From CAIVPM01 sp964615145 (GTDB taxonomy: Bacteria; Bacteroidota; Bacteroidia; Chitinophagales; Chitinophagaceae): a stretch of DNA of 64,000 nt. Within the stretch, counting starts at the first letter, position 1. Every line of letters begins with the position of its first letter. Shown in pieces: positions 29,201 through 35,953 of the stretch. The stretch covers positions 30,321 through 94,320 of the forward strand of contig CAZTOP010000006.1 of the NCBI GenBank assembly GCA_964615145.1, read 5' to 3'. The notes beneath the pieces were generated by a model that saw only the letters and a list, made by a program, of their open reading frames with translations, ran no database searches and was not told the DNA's origin. The translations under genes were made by a program, and so were the position numbers.

Positions 29201-30200
29201 TTGCTTTATCAATAGTATAAATTCCATTGGGTGTTGGAGGTGTAGTAACCATTACAACATTAGAAATTGTAACATCCCCTGTAGTCTTACAAGTAACTTT
29301 TAATCTGTACCAAGTAGTTTGTAGTTGCAATACAGAGACACTTTTAACAGTATCGCCTATTCTTGGAGTAAAACCAGTACTAGTAGCAACAGAGTCTTCC
29401 CATTGATAAAATAACTCAGAAGCTAATGTACCACCAGCAGAGCTAAGTGCAATTGGTGTACCCAAACATCCAACTGTAGGGTTGGCAATTACTGTACCAA
29501 CAACTGGAGCACCAGTACAAGGCAATGCTTTTGCCCAGCTAAAAGTTAGATTAGGTCTATCTGTTTGCAAACCTGTGTTAGTTGTAGATGTCGTTCCACA
29601 TAATGGCCCATTTTGATTATCTATTCGGAAAGTATGTGACCCATTGAATGATAGCCCACTTGTAAAAGGAATTGTTGGATTGTTGGTGTAAGTAACACCA
29701 CCCGTTGCACTAGCTGATCCATTACAAATTTCAATTAAAATATTATCTGTACCATTCCAAAAAAATGGAGAGGAAAAAGTAAATGTATTTGCACCAACAA
29801 CTGGTGTATAATCTGCTTGTGGCACTGAACTCACAGCTCCTGTAAAAACATCCCATCCAGCAGTTTGTAGGCTTGTAGCTGTTGTATGTCCAATAGAAAT
29901 ATTCAAATTTTCAATTAATCCTGCACCATTAAGCTGTGTAACATTGTATGTTAGTTTGTCTATATTACCAGCTGTCATTCCTGCTGCATTCAACTCTGAT
30001 GCTAGATATAAATATTGCATTCTTGAACCCTCATAGTAATCTTGCAAAGCACAAGGATAAGTAGTTCCTGTGTTACCAGCTGTACCAGTACCTATGTTGA
30101 TATTTACTTGTGATTTGGAAAAATTGGAGAATAAGAACAATCCAACAAGTGTGAATAACAAACTTTTTTGCTTAAAAAAGGTGGTAATTTTTTTTGTCAT
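20217..30200 (-). CDS. 3327-residue cell-surface protein: three beta-helix modules, IgGFc-binding-like domain, Ig-like repeats and T9SS type B C-terminal domain
   Basis: The largest gene in the window. Residues 1-31 form a signal peptide. Three similar modules follow at about 340-790, 935-1390 and 1515-1985. Each opens with a G.NF.TFN.A..AM.CGI motif, continues with right-handed parallel beta-helix sequence rich in N-N-I and S-N-T rungs, and ends in D.GAYEF/D.GCYEF. Ig-like segments (FQWEDS, FQWQDS) lie between them. An IgGFc-binding-like domain starts near 2140 (NSGKEFWLAYPAN). About four Ig-like repeats (TYSWYNGASGGTALATG type) cover 2790-3150, then a fibronectin III-like segment (TFGWTAVTGAVSYAISIDGG). 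The final 83 residues (NSFTPNGDGKNDN to GSINLIR) are the gliding-motility type IX sorting domain. Beta-helices in such proteins often bind or cut polysaccharide, but no catalytic residues are evident. It is likely an adhesin. Confidence 0.9.
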   Translation of the reverse strand: MTKKITTFFKQKSLLFTLVGLFLFSNFSKSQVNINIGTGTAGNTGTTYPCALQDYYEGSRMQYLYLASELNAAGMTAGNIDKLTYNVTQLNGAGLIENLNISIGHTTATSLQTAGWDVFTGAVSSVPQADYTPVVGANTFTFSSPFFWNGTDNILIEICNGSASATGGVTYTNNPTIPFTSGLSFNGSHTFRIDNQNGPLCGTTSTTNTGLQTDRPNLTFSWAKALPCTGAPVVGTVIANPTVGCLGTPIALSSAGGTLASELFYQWEDSVATSTGFTPRIGDTVKSVSVLQLQTTWYRLKVTCKTTGDVTISNVVMVTTPPTPNGIYTIDKANPTTFPTGRNFKTFNDAYNAMKCGISAACVFNVVPGSGPYVEQLIVNGKIPNSSPTNTITFNGNGNFIQFTSTNTNERAVIKLKGAKYFIFDSLQVDASVGTYGIGFHLINDADSNIIRNCNIISSATNTTQGSTAGVAISGADNNAQGLGNTLCDFNQILNNTIAGGYYGVTQTADFAGGANGGNIISFNIIKDFYKYGIYTNGSYNSVMEANKISRPTRTNVGAFDGIYFTGKSNSAHVFRNRIFSPFKAVPTNAQTANGINLDNAGATSTFDYLIDNNLIYDFVHTGAQTGINNNGSANVQLSHNTISLDDGTSTATSTTRGYNQTGAAAVSVAIINNLITVGRGGTGTKHCIYLASGSVAPVFADNNDYYINAPAGSNFIGFFNSNRLTLQDWQTAMLPSNNDQNALSIQPVYFLPVTIPMDTANFSPTNAAMDDKAFPLGMTYDINGPINPRNDIGCYEFIPPPCVPGSLNGVTEIRVLNRLILGDTTVCEGTDVKLGVNVVGPFGSSQTFQWERVKNLIDPPQDFGGPKLLPDTTFSTDDTSYYYRCKISCLGVDFYTNWRLLGSISSMPAGDYYINSNYPFPPLMDSDYVSGVAGAHFKNYRSAVNAMRYCGIKGVGNVVFRVDPSSGPYVEQVKIDTVSGANFDRQVVFKGNNTTLQFPVGAPTVGTERAVVKITRADFINLDSINIDASSAATFGYGVQLVNNADSNSVKNCTINLNDNSPSANFAGIVVNATDAGVVATGNTLCDGNLFESNTIKGGYYGITLVGVAANLIENNKVSKNKILDFYNTGIYLAGTRNTLIDSNTFARPTRATVGVGYGVNITSAVTLSSTISNNRFTNFYGGQPAGSGGTYGVYFNAVDATAGNENFVYNNAFYNLNGTGVVYPLYNNGSDNVFYYHNSIAIDNPTVAATGGAAGFYQTTTATGLQFKNNIIHITRGGPAVKHCINLSTAATATSFESNNNVLYVDAGVTNGYIGNLSGNRLSLTDWQNSRTPMLDSLSFNYDPLYTDVANGNLKPQFYLIDNKGVNVGVATDIESNPRPLPPGTKPDIGAWEFTAPTCPTPLLAGTASVNPSSGICLEAPIRLDLTGNSPVGQIYFQWQDSIAGGNWQNLGPIKYSTIYDTISSVRNYYRCIVTCAATGASVVSTVTSVTLNTIMPAGTYTIDSSMATNYTGIPGQNFNTFNEAVSAMQCGILGSVVFDVKKGTYNEQVRIPYVAGTSPSKTITFQGNNGVAADKILTWANADAINNYVLRFDSCTYVTFKNITINNTNPTYGRVVDFVVRASNDNLLNCVINTLPVFGTATTQSAVFSSPTKGTNLVIKGNTINGGANGIYFAGTSGNATSVVATTGHLIDSNIISGNFGAGIFVQFNTKLTVSRNTIDFNGPAANGTAGIYANYCDTAFNLVNNKVNINNTTLAVNGIQLQNCRSTTAVVSNVNGNEVYANSGNAGTINGIYITSSSVVDVKNNVVVVNSAATTGAYGITNFNNAGAINYYHNSVSVGVASTTSAAAQLTQSTTVPISVQNNIFSNKGGGRAIYMNNAGNFTSDYNMLHTSGTNLVVAGTTNYTGIFNWQKASGRDKWSINYPPAFISSTDLHPDLNNSDVWAMHGRAIQIKGNVTDINGNYRPDSLTAGVPDLGAYEFFPIAQPTAMAAIPATPSANTEQVFYFGSDTAMRIRWGNSPPPSVQVKRFSGVVPPNLNPKSSQDSMFFYTQVEIPGGGSYFGDVKTYYIAPWLGSIPENCSEYQLGLAKTTPGNKWGVGYASRNNIPKKMVYENNVTYFDKFSGLCNPYAPPPPPCSDTSNSGKEFWLAYPANQLAGGETYQLYLSTNNEAAYVTVSIPCLGWVRTYNIPPNTVQVSDILPQAARHQASGKYCDGINITSDVAIVAYAHCWGSTSSGATMLMPTCTWGYDYKMLGFHQDWGGFSFSSYFVVAKEDNTKIAIANTTTPSGVPVTTDIVLNKGEWYQVLAASSTADLSGSSATSIPNDQGKCLPFAFFSGDTRTLNSKPCGGGGDFAISQNFPGSAWGKKYLTAPTSRSTSAGAYQANLFRIALKDANQNIYVNGTQIYPTMTTTPVGGFTGRNVSTTLIPGTNIPAYVEFLLDSASYLTSDRPMLVCQFMSGACSGVGDPDMAFISPLEQGINKISFYTNTVETISANVLTLVGSSNDIPSICEVTTGPCNPTTWTKIAPHPYFPGKSVYIKHWPTSAKRQVTVEGDSTFTAITYGLGSVESYMYNAGTNIINLNIGGGIKNDTTGLDPVPDLYNCSKTPFKITTRFPLLPDSITWKISGIPGIHPNQDVTIKKPYVSYPVVTVKPNGDSVYTFTLPGVYITDNPGYFTLVTKWWHPDIEGCDKKREDQQFIQVVASPKVGFTYSPNPICPNTMVNFVADSLDEITGIKVKNWAFTSNPYGINTGVQTSNSTAYFYANSGTDTVNVRVKMEDKCIGDSALVLTINPYPVVSVLNDSIHLCASATANINIQAPLAGATYTVYPTATGGTAITSGDGLTPFSFPNMTSDSAFYIECVSATGCVSVDRKKVKITVTQFPIATATPASITACIGTSATFNVAAPVANAIYTWFDAATLGNTLATGNSLTINPVTADASYYLETSLNGCVSIVRFPVTLTAATTPSLAVVSNAVTVCSGDAATFSIASPDATVTYNWYTALTGGTATTGTSYTINPATSSASYFVSATSVNGCTTSPRLQVDLTVTQRPVVSVVAPNDVTICKGTTQVFTVQNPVAGATYSWYNGASGGTALATGTSFTTPPVNAVATYYVDGTTSNGCTSISRATVKVSPLDLLAKPIFVTVDSTKTNEITFGWTAVTGAVSYAISIDGGAYVAPNGIPTPLSHTLQNLNPGERHKATVMAIGVNVCQNSISDTAYGKTVANKTYYPNSFTPNGDGKNDNLVICGSSIKELKYAVYNQYGEKIWETTSATSNGIGCYTLWDGTQRGVPQPSGVYIFASRIVFLDGKVEEQKGSINLIR

Positions 30201-30439
30201 TTGTATATAATTATTGTGTTAAGCAATACTTAACAGTTTACAGTTTACAATTTCTTATGATTAAGGCGATAAAATTAAGGTAATTTAACAAAACTTTCAC
30301 TACTTTATACAATATCCAAAGTACAATTTCGTTAAAACGAACATTTAATTAGCAAAGCCAAAATAGAAAATCATTTACTTGAATTAGATATATACAACAA
30401 CAAACTAAAAAAAGGTTGGGAATCTTGAAAATAGAAAAA

Positions 30440-31456
30440 TTAATACTCATCAACATTATGTTTCATTGCATTGATTTGTTCTCTATTGCCTAAAACTATT
30501 ACCTTCATTCCATTTGAAATAATAATTTCATTATCAGGATTAATTAAAAATTTACCATTTAAATCTTTTACACCAATACAAGTAACGCCAGTTTTTTTCC
30601 AATCCATTATTGTTTTCAGACTCTTATCTCTAATGCCAGGAGGAAGTTTTAAATAGTCAATGCTTTCAATGTTAATAGTTTCACCCTCCTCGCCTGTTAA
30701 GTATTCAATGAACTCAATAATTACAGGTTTACTAACCTGTGTAGCCATGTAAATACCACCTAGTAATTCGGGCATACTAATACTATCGGCACCAGCAGTC
30801 TTTAATTTGCTAACAGAGGTATGATTTGATGCACGACTAATAATTTTAAGTTTTGGGTTTATAGCTCTTGCAGATAAAACAATAAATACATTATTTGCAT
30901 CATCTGGCAATGCACAAACTAAACTTCCTGCTTTTTCAATACCTGCTTTTTTTAAAATTAAATCATCAGTAGCATCACCAACAATATATAGTAAATCCCC
31001 TCCTTCGTGCTGAAACCAAAGATCAATCATTTCTTTTCTGCTATCTATTACCACAAAGTCAAACTTGTGTGCTTTAAGTGTTCTTGCAGTTTGTTGACCA
31101 TTTCTACCAAAGCCGCAAATAATTACGTGATTGTTTAAAGCATCAACTTGTTTCATAAGCTTTTTATTTTTAAAATATAATTGCATTTCCCCACTGGTTA
31201 CATACCGTGAAATAGTTGCAAAAGCATAGGTTAATATCGAGAAAGAGGTAATGATAAAACAAATATTGAATACCCTTCCTTGAGCACTCAGTGGATTGGT
31301 TTCTCCATAACCAATTGTTGATACAGTAATAACTGTCATATAAAGAGCATCGAAAAAACTAAACCCTTCAATAACCATAAAACCTAAAACGCCTATTAAT
31401 AATATTAACAGAATAATTGAAAACCAAAATGCAAGTGGATGAACTTTTTTAAACAC
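30440..31456 (-). CDS. Two-transmembrane potassium channel with RCK/TrkA regulatory domains
   Basis: A 338-residue channel subunit. TM1 is at about residues 8-30 (FWFSIILLILLIGVLGFMVI). The pore helix and selectivity filter follow (YMTVITVSTIGYGE, with TIGYG as the K+ filter), then TM2 (ICFIITSFSILTYAFA). From about residue 110 an RCK N-domain with a Rossmann nucleotide site appears (HVIICGFGRNGQQTARTLK), then VVIDSRKE, VGDATDDLILKKAGIEKAG and ALPDDANNVFI. The C-terminal 80 residues form a TrkA-C/RCK-C domain. The architecture is that of MthK-like and Kch-like channels, in which ligand or nucleotide binding to the RCK ring gates K+ flow through the inner membrane. It lies 43 bases downstream of mntH on the same strand, so co-transcription is possible. 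Confidence 0.93.
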   Translation of the reverse strand: MFKKVHPLAFWFSIILLILLIGVLGFMVIEGFSFFDALYMTVITVSTIGYGETNPLSAQGRVFNICFIITSFSILTYAFATISRYVTSGEMQLYFKNKKLMKQVDALNNHVIICGFGRNGQQTARTLKAHKFDFVVIDSRKEMIDLWFQHEGGDLLYIVGDATDDLILKKAGIEKAGSLVCALPDDANNVFIVLSARAINPKLKIISRASNHTSVSKLKTAGADSISMPELLGGIYMATQVSKPVIIEFIEYLTGEEGETINIESIDYLKLPPGIRDKSLKTIMDWKKTGVTCIGVKDLNGKFLINPDNEIIISNGMKVIVLGNREQINAMKHNVDEY

Positions 31457-31499
31457 TTTATATATTTAAAATTATCAAAAAATTTGTTTTTCTATTGAT

Positions 31500-33386
31500 C
31501 TATGAATTAACAATAAATACTGGAATTGATATTTGATGCCTCACAGCATCTATAGTTTCTCCAAATAAATAATCTTTAATTCCTGAATGGTGATGTGCTC
31601 CTAAAACTAACATCTCAGCTCTTGACTCTGTAATAATTCTAACAATTTCCTTTATTCTATTTCTGTAACCAATGAATGTTTCTACTTTATAGCCTAAATC
31701 CTCAAGCTGTTTAGCATAGCTAATTAATCTTTCTTTATCTACTCTTGTTTCCTCATCATCAGTATCAGTTCCTAAATATTTTGCTGAAGCACTTTCTACA
31801 ATATGTAACAAAATATAAGTAGCATCTTTTCCACCTTGCCCAAGTGCATTGGCAATTAAACTTTCATCGTTGATACTAAAGTCTAAAGCTACAGCAATTC
31901 TGTTAATAGGTTCTATTTCCAGGTTAGCTAATTTTTTAAAGTCACTATGAATTTTCCCGGAATGCTTTACTATATTTTTTTTGATAATAGGTAAAAATGT
32001 CATTGCAACAAATAATAGAACAAAAATTAAAACAAAAAAAATGACAATTATTTTTACAAATATTTTATCTGGCTGATGAAATAATTCCTTCATTTCATCT
32101 ATAACCATATTACCGTTTAAAACTATTAATACAATAGCTACAATCCAAGATATTATTTGCGTTATAGGCTTTATTGCAAACTCACCCATGGTTTTTTTAT
32201 CACTTACGAAATGTATTAAGGGTATAATTGCAAAACCTAATTGAATACTTAAAATTACCTGACTTAGTACTAAAAGAGCATCAATTTTTTCGTCGCCATA
32301 AATAATAATTACAAGTACAGCAGGTATAATAGCTATTAACCTTGTTATTAATCTTCGCAACCAAGGATTTATTCTAAATTTTAAATATCCTTCCATTACA
32401 ATTTGTCCAGCTAAAGTTCCGGTAATAGTACTACTTTGCCCTGCTGCTATTAACGCTACAGCAAAAAGTAAAGGAGCCATTTTTGTACCCAACAAACCAT
32501 CTAGTAAATGATGTGCATCTTCAATTTTAGCAACCTGAGAATTTCCTGTTTTGTAAAAAACTGAAGCAGCTAAAACCAATATAGCAGCATTAACAAAAAA
32601 TGCAGCATTTAAAGCTATGGTGCTATCGATCATATTAAACCTTAGTGCTTTTTTTATACTAATTCTATCACTACCAATTTTACGTGTTTGTACCAATGCA
32701 CTATGCAGGTATAAATTATGTGGCATTACGGTAGCACCAATTATTCCAACTGCAATATAAAGTGCTTCTTTGTTGAGTTTAGAAGGAATAAAACCACCTG
32801 CAATTTCGCTTATATTAGGTTTTGCCAAAAATATTTCTATAAAAAAACATCCTCCAATTATTAGCACTAAAGCAAAAATAAATGCTTCTAATTTTCGCAT
32901 TCCAAAACTTTGCAGCCATAATAATAAAATAGTATCTAAAACAGTAATAGCAACCCCTCCAATAATTGGAATAGATGGAAACAACAAATGAATACCTAAA
33001 GCCATTCCTAAAACCTCAGCTAAATCGCAAGCTGCAATAGCAATTTCAGCTAGTATGTATAAACAAAAGTTAATTAATGGAGGATAAGCTTCTCGATTGG
33101 CTTGTGCCAAATCTCTTCGTCTTACAATCCCAAGCCTTGCAGCTAATCCTTGTAAAAGCAAAGCCATCAAATTGCTCATCAATAACACCCAAATAAGTTG
33201 ATAGCCAAATTTAGATCCACCCTGTAAATCAGTTGCCCAATTTCCAGGATCCATATATCCAACACTTACTAGATAAGCTGGTCCAACAAATGCCAAAATT
33301 TTTCTCCACCCTTTTTTAGGTTGAGTTGTATCAACAGTCTCGTGCACTTCACTCAACGAATTTTCCGACAAAAATTTATTGTTCAT
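31500..33386 (-). CDS. mntH: Nramp-family Mn2+/Fe2+ transporter fused to a universal stress protein domain
   Basis: A 628-residue fusion. Residues about 30-455 form an Nramp transporter with 11 or so membrane segments. The metal-binding motif of TM1 (VGYMDPGNWATD) and the TM6 motif (GATVMPHNLYLHSALVQTRK) are both intact, so proton-coupled import of Mn2+ (possibly Fe2+) is expected. Residues about 485-628 form a UspA-like domain (INRIAVALDFSINDESLIA ... LLHIVES ... EMLVLGAHHHSGIKDYLFG ... ISIPVFIVNS), including a G..H.G......G.T nucleotide-loop pattern. Plain MntH proteins are about 410-450 residues, so the C-terminal domain is an added, probably cytoplasmic, regulatory module. The ATG lies four bases after the mntR stop codon. 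The two form an operon, with a palindromic candidate operator upstream of mntR. Confidence 0.94.
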   Translation of the reverse strand: MNNKFLSENSLSEVHETVDTTQPKKGWRKILAFVGPAYLVSVGYMDPGNWATDLQGGSKFGYQLIWVLLMSNLMALLLQGLAARLGIVRRRDLAQANREAYPPLINFCLYILAEIAIAACDLAEVLGMALGIHLLFPSIPIIGGVAITVLDTILLLWLQSFGMRKLEAFIFALVLIIGGCFFIEIFLAKPNISEIAGGFIPSKLNKEALYIAVGIIGATVMPHNLYLHSALVQTRKIGSDRISIKKALRFNMIDSTIALNAAFFVNAAILVLAASVFYKTGNSQVAKIEDAHHLLDGLLGTKMAPLLFAVALIAAGQSSTITGTLAGQIVMEGYLKFRINPWLRRLITRLIAIIPAVLVIIIYGDEKIDALLVLSQVILSIQLGFAIIPLIHFVSDKKTMGEFAIKPITQIISWIVAIVLIVLNGNMVIDEMKELFHQPDKIFVKIIVIFFVLIFVLLFVAMTFLPIIKKNIVKHSGKIHSDFKKLANLEIEPINRIAVALDFSINDESLIANALGQGGKDATYILLHIVESASAKYLGTDTDDEETRVDKERLISYAKQLEDLGYKVETFIGYRNRIKEIVRIITESRAEMLVLGAHHHSGIKDYLFGETIDAVRHQISIPVFIVNS

Positions 33387-33390
33387 TCTA

Positions 33391-34059
33391 TTATTTTATG
33401 CTTTTACAAAAAAGTGATTGAGCTAACTGTTGGCTTATATTAAAAGCTGGTTCTTTATCAATTTTTACTTCAATAGAATTATCAAATGAAAACTTTTTTT
33501 TCACTACAAGCTTTGTTCCAATGGTAATTTTTTTGTGCTTCAGCAGTTCTAATAATTCTTTACTCTGACTTCCCACACCAGATATTTCAGCTGCCTTGTT
33601 TATTTCCAAATCGCATAAATTCACTTTCTCTTGTATTGGAATTTTTCCACTAGAATCAGGTATTGGATCTCCGTGGGGATCAAACTTTGGTGACCCTAAA
33701 AAAATGTCTAATCTGTCTATTAATTTTTTACTTGATATATGCTCTAACTCTTCTGCAACTTCGTGCACCTCGTCCCATTCAAAATGCAGTTTATTAACTA
33801 AAAAAAACTCCCAAAGTCGGTGTTTTCTAATAATTGTTAAAGCTATTTTTTCGCCTAATTTACTTAATCTAAATCCTTGATATTTTTCATAATTAAGTAT
33901 TTTTTTTTGCTTTAATTTTTTTAGCATATCTGTTACCGAGGCTGCTTTAGTGTTCATAACATCTGCAACCTCATTTGTTGTTACATTATCATCTTTTTGT
34001 TGCAAATGATAAATAACTTTAATATAATTCTCTTCCGATGTTGTAAGGATGCAACTCAC
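33391..34059 (-). CDS. mntR: DtxR/MntR-family metal-dependent transcriptional repressor
   Basis: A 222-residue regulator. I chose the GTG at 34059, giving MSCILTTSEENYIKVIYHLQ, which matches the conserved N-terminus of the DtxR/MntR family (L..SEE.YL..IY.L). The ATG at 34116 would add 19 atypical residues lying over the operator-like palindrome. The winged helix covers residues about 8-65 (VADVMNTKAASVTDMLKKL), followed by the metal-binding and dimerisation region (IRKHRLWEFFL ... WDEVHEVAEELEHISS), with H, E and C/D ligand candidates. The C-terminal 70 residues are an SH3-like FeoA domain (GTKLVVKKKF). It should bind Mn2+ or Fe2+ and repress the adjacent transporter gene. The operon order mntR-mntH and four-base spacing support this role. 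Confidence 0.93.
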   Translation of the reverse strand: MSCILTTSEENYIKVIYHLQQKDDNVTTNEVADVMNTKAASVTDMLKKLKQKKILNYEKYQGFRLSKLGEKIALTIIRKHRLWEFFLVNKLHFEWDEVHEVAEELEHISSKKLIDRLDIFLGSPKFDPHGDPIPDSSGKIPIQEKVNLCDLEINKAAEISGVGSQSKELLELLKHKKITIGTKLVVKKKFSFDNSIEVKIDKEPAFNISQQLAQSLFCKSIK

Positions 34060-34067
34060 AAAAAATA

Positions 34068-34085
34068 TTTTAGACAAATCTAAAA
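34068..34085. promoter_or_regulatory. Candidate MntR/DtxR operator
   Basis: The sequence TTTTAGACAAATCTAAAA is a perfect 7-4-7 inverted repeat whose near edge is eight bases upstream of the mntR GTG start. DtxR-family operators have TTAGG-type half-sites facing CCTAA; here the arms TTAGA and TCTAA differ by one base each. Its place over the presumed promoter fits metal-dependent autorepression of mntR-mntH. The assignment is inference. Confidence 0.5.
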
Positions 34086-34101
34086 TAAAAATTTGACAAA
34101 T

Positions 34102-34130
34102 AAAAAAAAGAGGCATTGCCTCTTTTTTTT
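34102..34130 (-). terminator. Rho-independent terminator after kynA
   Basis: A 13-bp stem, A-run plus GAGGC (34102-34114) with GCCTC plus T-run (34118-34130), has a three-base loop ATT. It begins eight bases after the kynA stop codon on the minus strand and separates that gene from the downstream mntR-mntH operon. Confidence 0.85.
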
Positions 34131-34138
34131 ATTTGTTG

Positions 34139-35245
34139 TTAATATGTATAAAATCCAAGTTCTTTTGTAAGCTTCTCGGGTAGTTGTGGCAATTTTCTTC
34201 TTTCAATTAAATAAGTAGATAAGCCTGATAGTTCTTTATATACAAAATGTTTGTTCAATGCTCCTTCCAAATAGCCTGCTCCTGAAGTGTTTCCTGTTCC
34301 AACTCTCATTCCAATCATTCTTCTTACCATTACTAAATGCTTATGTCGCCAGGTAGCCATTAAATGATCAATTTCAATTAAGGAATCCAGTATTTGATAC
34401 GAAGTTTGAAACATTGGAAAATCTCTGTACAACATTATAAATAGTGCTGCTTGTAATCCTTTGGCAGAAAAACTACTTCGCAACAAATTTTGTTCTTCTT
34501 CAGACTTAATAACTGAAGTGTTATTAAAAAAAACAAAATCGAAATCATCAATTTTATGATGCTCTTTTTCTGTTAAGCCTTGCTGATAAACATCTCTATA
34601 TTGTCGCCAAAATGGATGCAAACTATTTGAATCATTGGTTTCTGGAACGTTCCAATATTTTAGGTCAAAAAAAGGCAACCGTTCCAACCAACTATTTATT
34701 AACTGCTGGATCGATGGTTTATTTTCAACTTCATTAATATGGTTAAAATCTTTCTCTGTAAAGCCTCCTTCATTTGTTCTTTTGTAATAAGCTTCGTTGT
34801 GTCGTTTATTCATTTGTAAACCCATTTTAGCTTCAATAAGCCTGAATTGTTTACTTTGAAAGCCTGATGACGGTGTTAACAAGTTTCTAAATTCTAGAAA
34901 GTCTAGTGGAGTCATAGTGTCTAAAATTTCAACTTGCTGATTTAATAATTGATAAATTTTAGATACACGTTGCAACCTGTGTCTTACCAAATTTAAATCT
35001 TCTGAATTATCATTAATTTTTTCTTTGGAAAAAATTAATGAGCAGTAATCTAACTCAAATAAAATTTGCTTGAACCACAATTCATAAGCTTGATGAATTA
35101 TAATAAAAAGCATTTCATCGTGTGCTGGAGAATTACCATTTTGAAAACTAACAGGAAACTGACTACCAATAATTTTCTCTATTTGCAAATATGTTCCATA
35201 GTACATAGATTCTGTTGAACCCTGATGCATACATTGATGTTCCAT
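34139..35245 (-). CDS. kynA: Tryptophan 2,3-dioxygenase
   Basis: A 368-residue haem dioxygenase that opens the indole ring of L-tryptophan to give N-formylkynurenine, the first step of the kynurenine pathway, in the cytoplasm. Family landmarks are the substrate-side YGTYLQIEKII, then HDEMLFIIIHQAYELWFKQI near residues 42-61, the LTPSSGFQSKQFRLIEAKMG block, and the late WRHKHLVMVRRMIGMRVGTG block, which includes the expected proximal haem His. The following GTGNTSGAGYLEG is the substrate-carboxylate loop. It is intact and of normal length for the Bacteroidota form. No other kynurenine-pathway gene is nearby. It starts 29 bases after pyrE on the same strand and ends at a strong terminator. Confidence 0.95.
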   Translation of the reverse strand: MEHQCMHQGSTESMYYGTYLQIEKIIGSQFPVSFQNGNSPAHDEMLFIIIHQAYELWFKQILFELDYCSLIFSKEKINDNSEDLNLVRHRLQRVSKIYQLLNQQVEILDTMTPLDFLEFRNLLTPSSGFQSKQFRLIEAKMGLQMNKRHNEAYYKRTNEGGFTEKDFNHINEVENKPSIQQLINSWLERLPFFDLKYWNVPETNDSNSLHPFWRQYRDVYQQGLTEKEHHKIDDFDFVFFNNTSVIKSEEEQNLLRSSFSAKGLQAALFIMLYRDFPMFQTSYQILDSLIEIDHLMATWRHKHLVMVRRMIGMRVGTGNTSGAGYLEGALNKHFVYKELSGLSTYLIERRKLPQLPEKLTKELGFYTY

Positions 35246-35274
35246 TTTTATATATTTATAAATTCTTAATAAGA

Positions 35275-35904
35275 TTATTTACCCCAATTTGAAGGATCGA
35301 TTCGCCAGTTGTTTAATAATTCAAGCTCAGATGTTGTTATCAAATTTTTATCAACTGCAACTGGCAATAATGATGTATAGCTAGTTAAAGAAACCACATT
35401 TAATCCAATACTTTCAAAAGCATTCTTTGATTCATTAAATCCGTAACTAAAAATACTTACCATTCCAACCACTTCCACATTTAAAGCTCTTAAAGCTTCA
35501 ACAACTTGAATACTGCTTTTCCCTGTTGAAATTAAATCTTCAACTACTACAACCTTTTGTTTTTCTTGGTAATAACCTTCAACCAAATTTCCTAGTCCGT
35601 GCTCTTTTGGCTTCGGACGTACGTAACAAAAAGGCAGTTTAAGTTGGTCTGCTGCTAGTGCACCCCAAGCTATTCCTGCAGTTGCAACTCCTGCAATTAA
35701 TTCAGCATCAGAAAATTCAGAACTAATTACTTTACACAATTCATTTTTAATAAAATCTCTTACATCTGGAAACGACAAGGCTTTTCTATTATCACAATAA
35801 ATAGGGCTTTTCCAACCACTAGCCCAAGTGTAGGGCTTATTTGGACTTAATTTTATAGCTTTTATGTGCAATAATTGCTCAGCTATTGCAGTTTCACTTT
35901 TCAT
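35275..35904 (-). CDS. pyrE: Orotate phosphoribosyltransferase
   Basis: A 209-residue type I phosphoribosyltransferase that joins orotate and PRPP to form orotidine 5'-phosphate in pyrimidine synthesis. The PRPP-binding signature VVVVEDLISTGKSS lies at about residues 118-131, preceded by CYVRPKPKEHGLGN, the mobile loop with catalytic Lys and His. The N-terminal AIKLSPNKPYTWASGWKSPIYCDNR segment is typical of PyrE. It is cytoplasmic and intact, with normal length. The gene is divergent from the NUDIX gene, with 49 bases between the start codons, and sits upstream of kynA on the same strand. A dihydroorotase homologue at 46402-47664 lacks its catalytic metal site and probably does not supply its substrate. 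Confidence 0.96.
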   Translation of the reverse strand: MKSETAIAEQLLHIKAIKLSPNKPYTWASGWKSPIYCDNRKALSFPDVRDFIKNELCKVISSEFSDAELIAGVATAGIAWGALAADQLKLPFCYVRPKPKEHGLGNLVEGYYQEKQKVVVVEDLISTGKSSIQVVEALRALNVEVVGMVSIFSYGFNESKNAFESIGLNVVSLTSYTSLLPVAVDKNLITTSELELLNNWRIDPSNWGK

Positions 35905-35953
35905 TGGGCAAATTTAGTTGCTCATTAATATTAAATACGCTTTTTTTGTTGAT

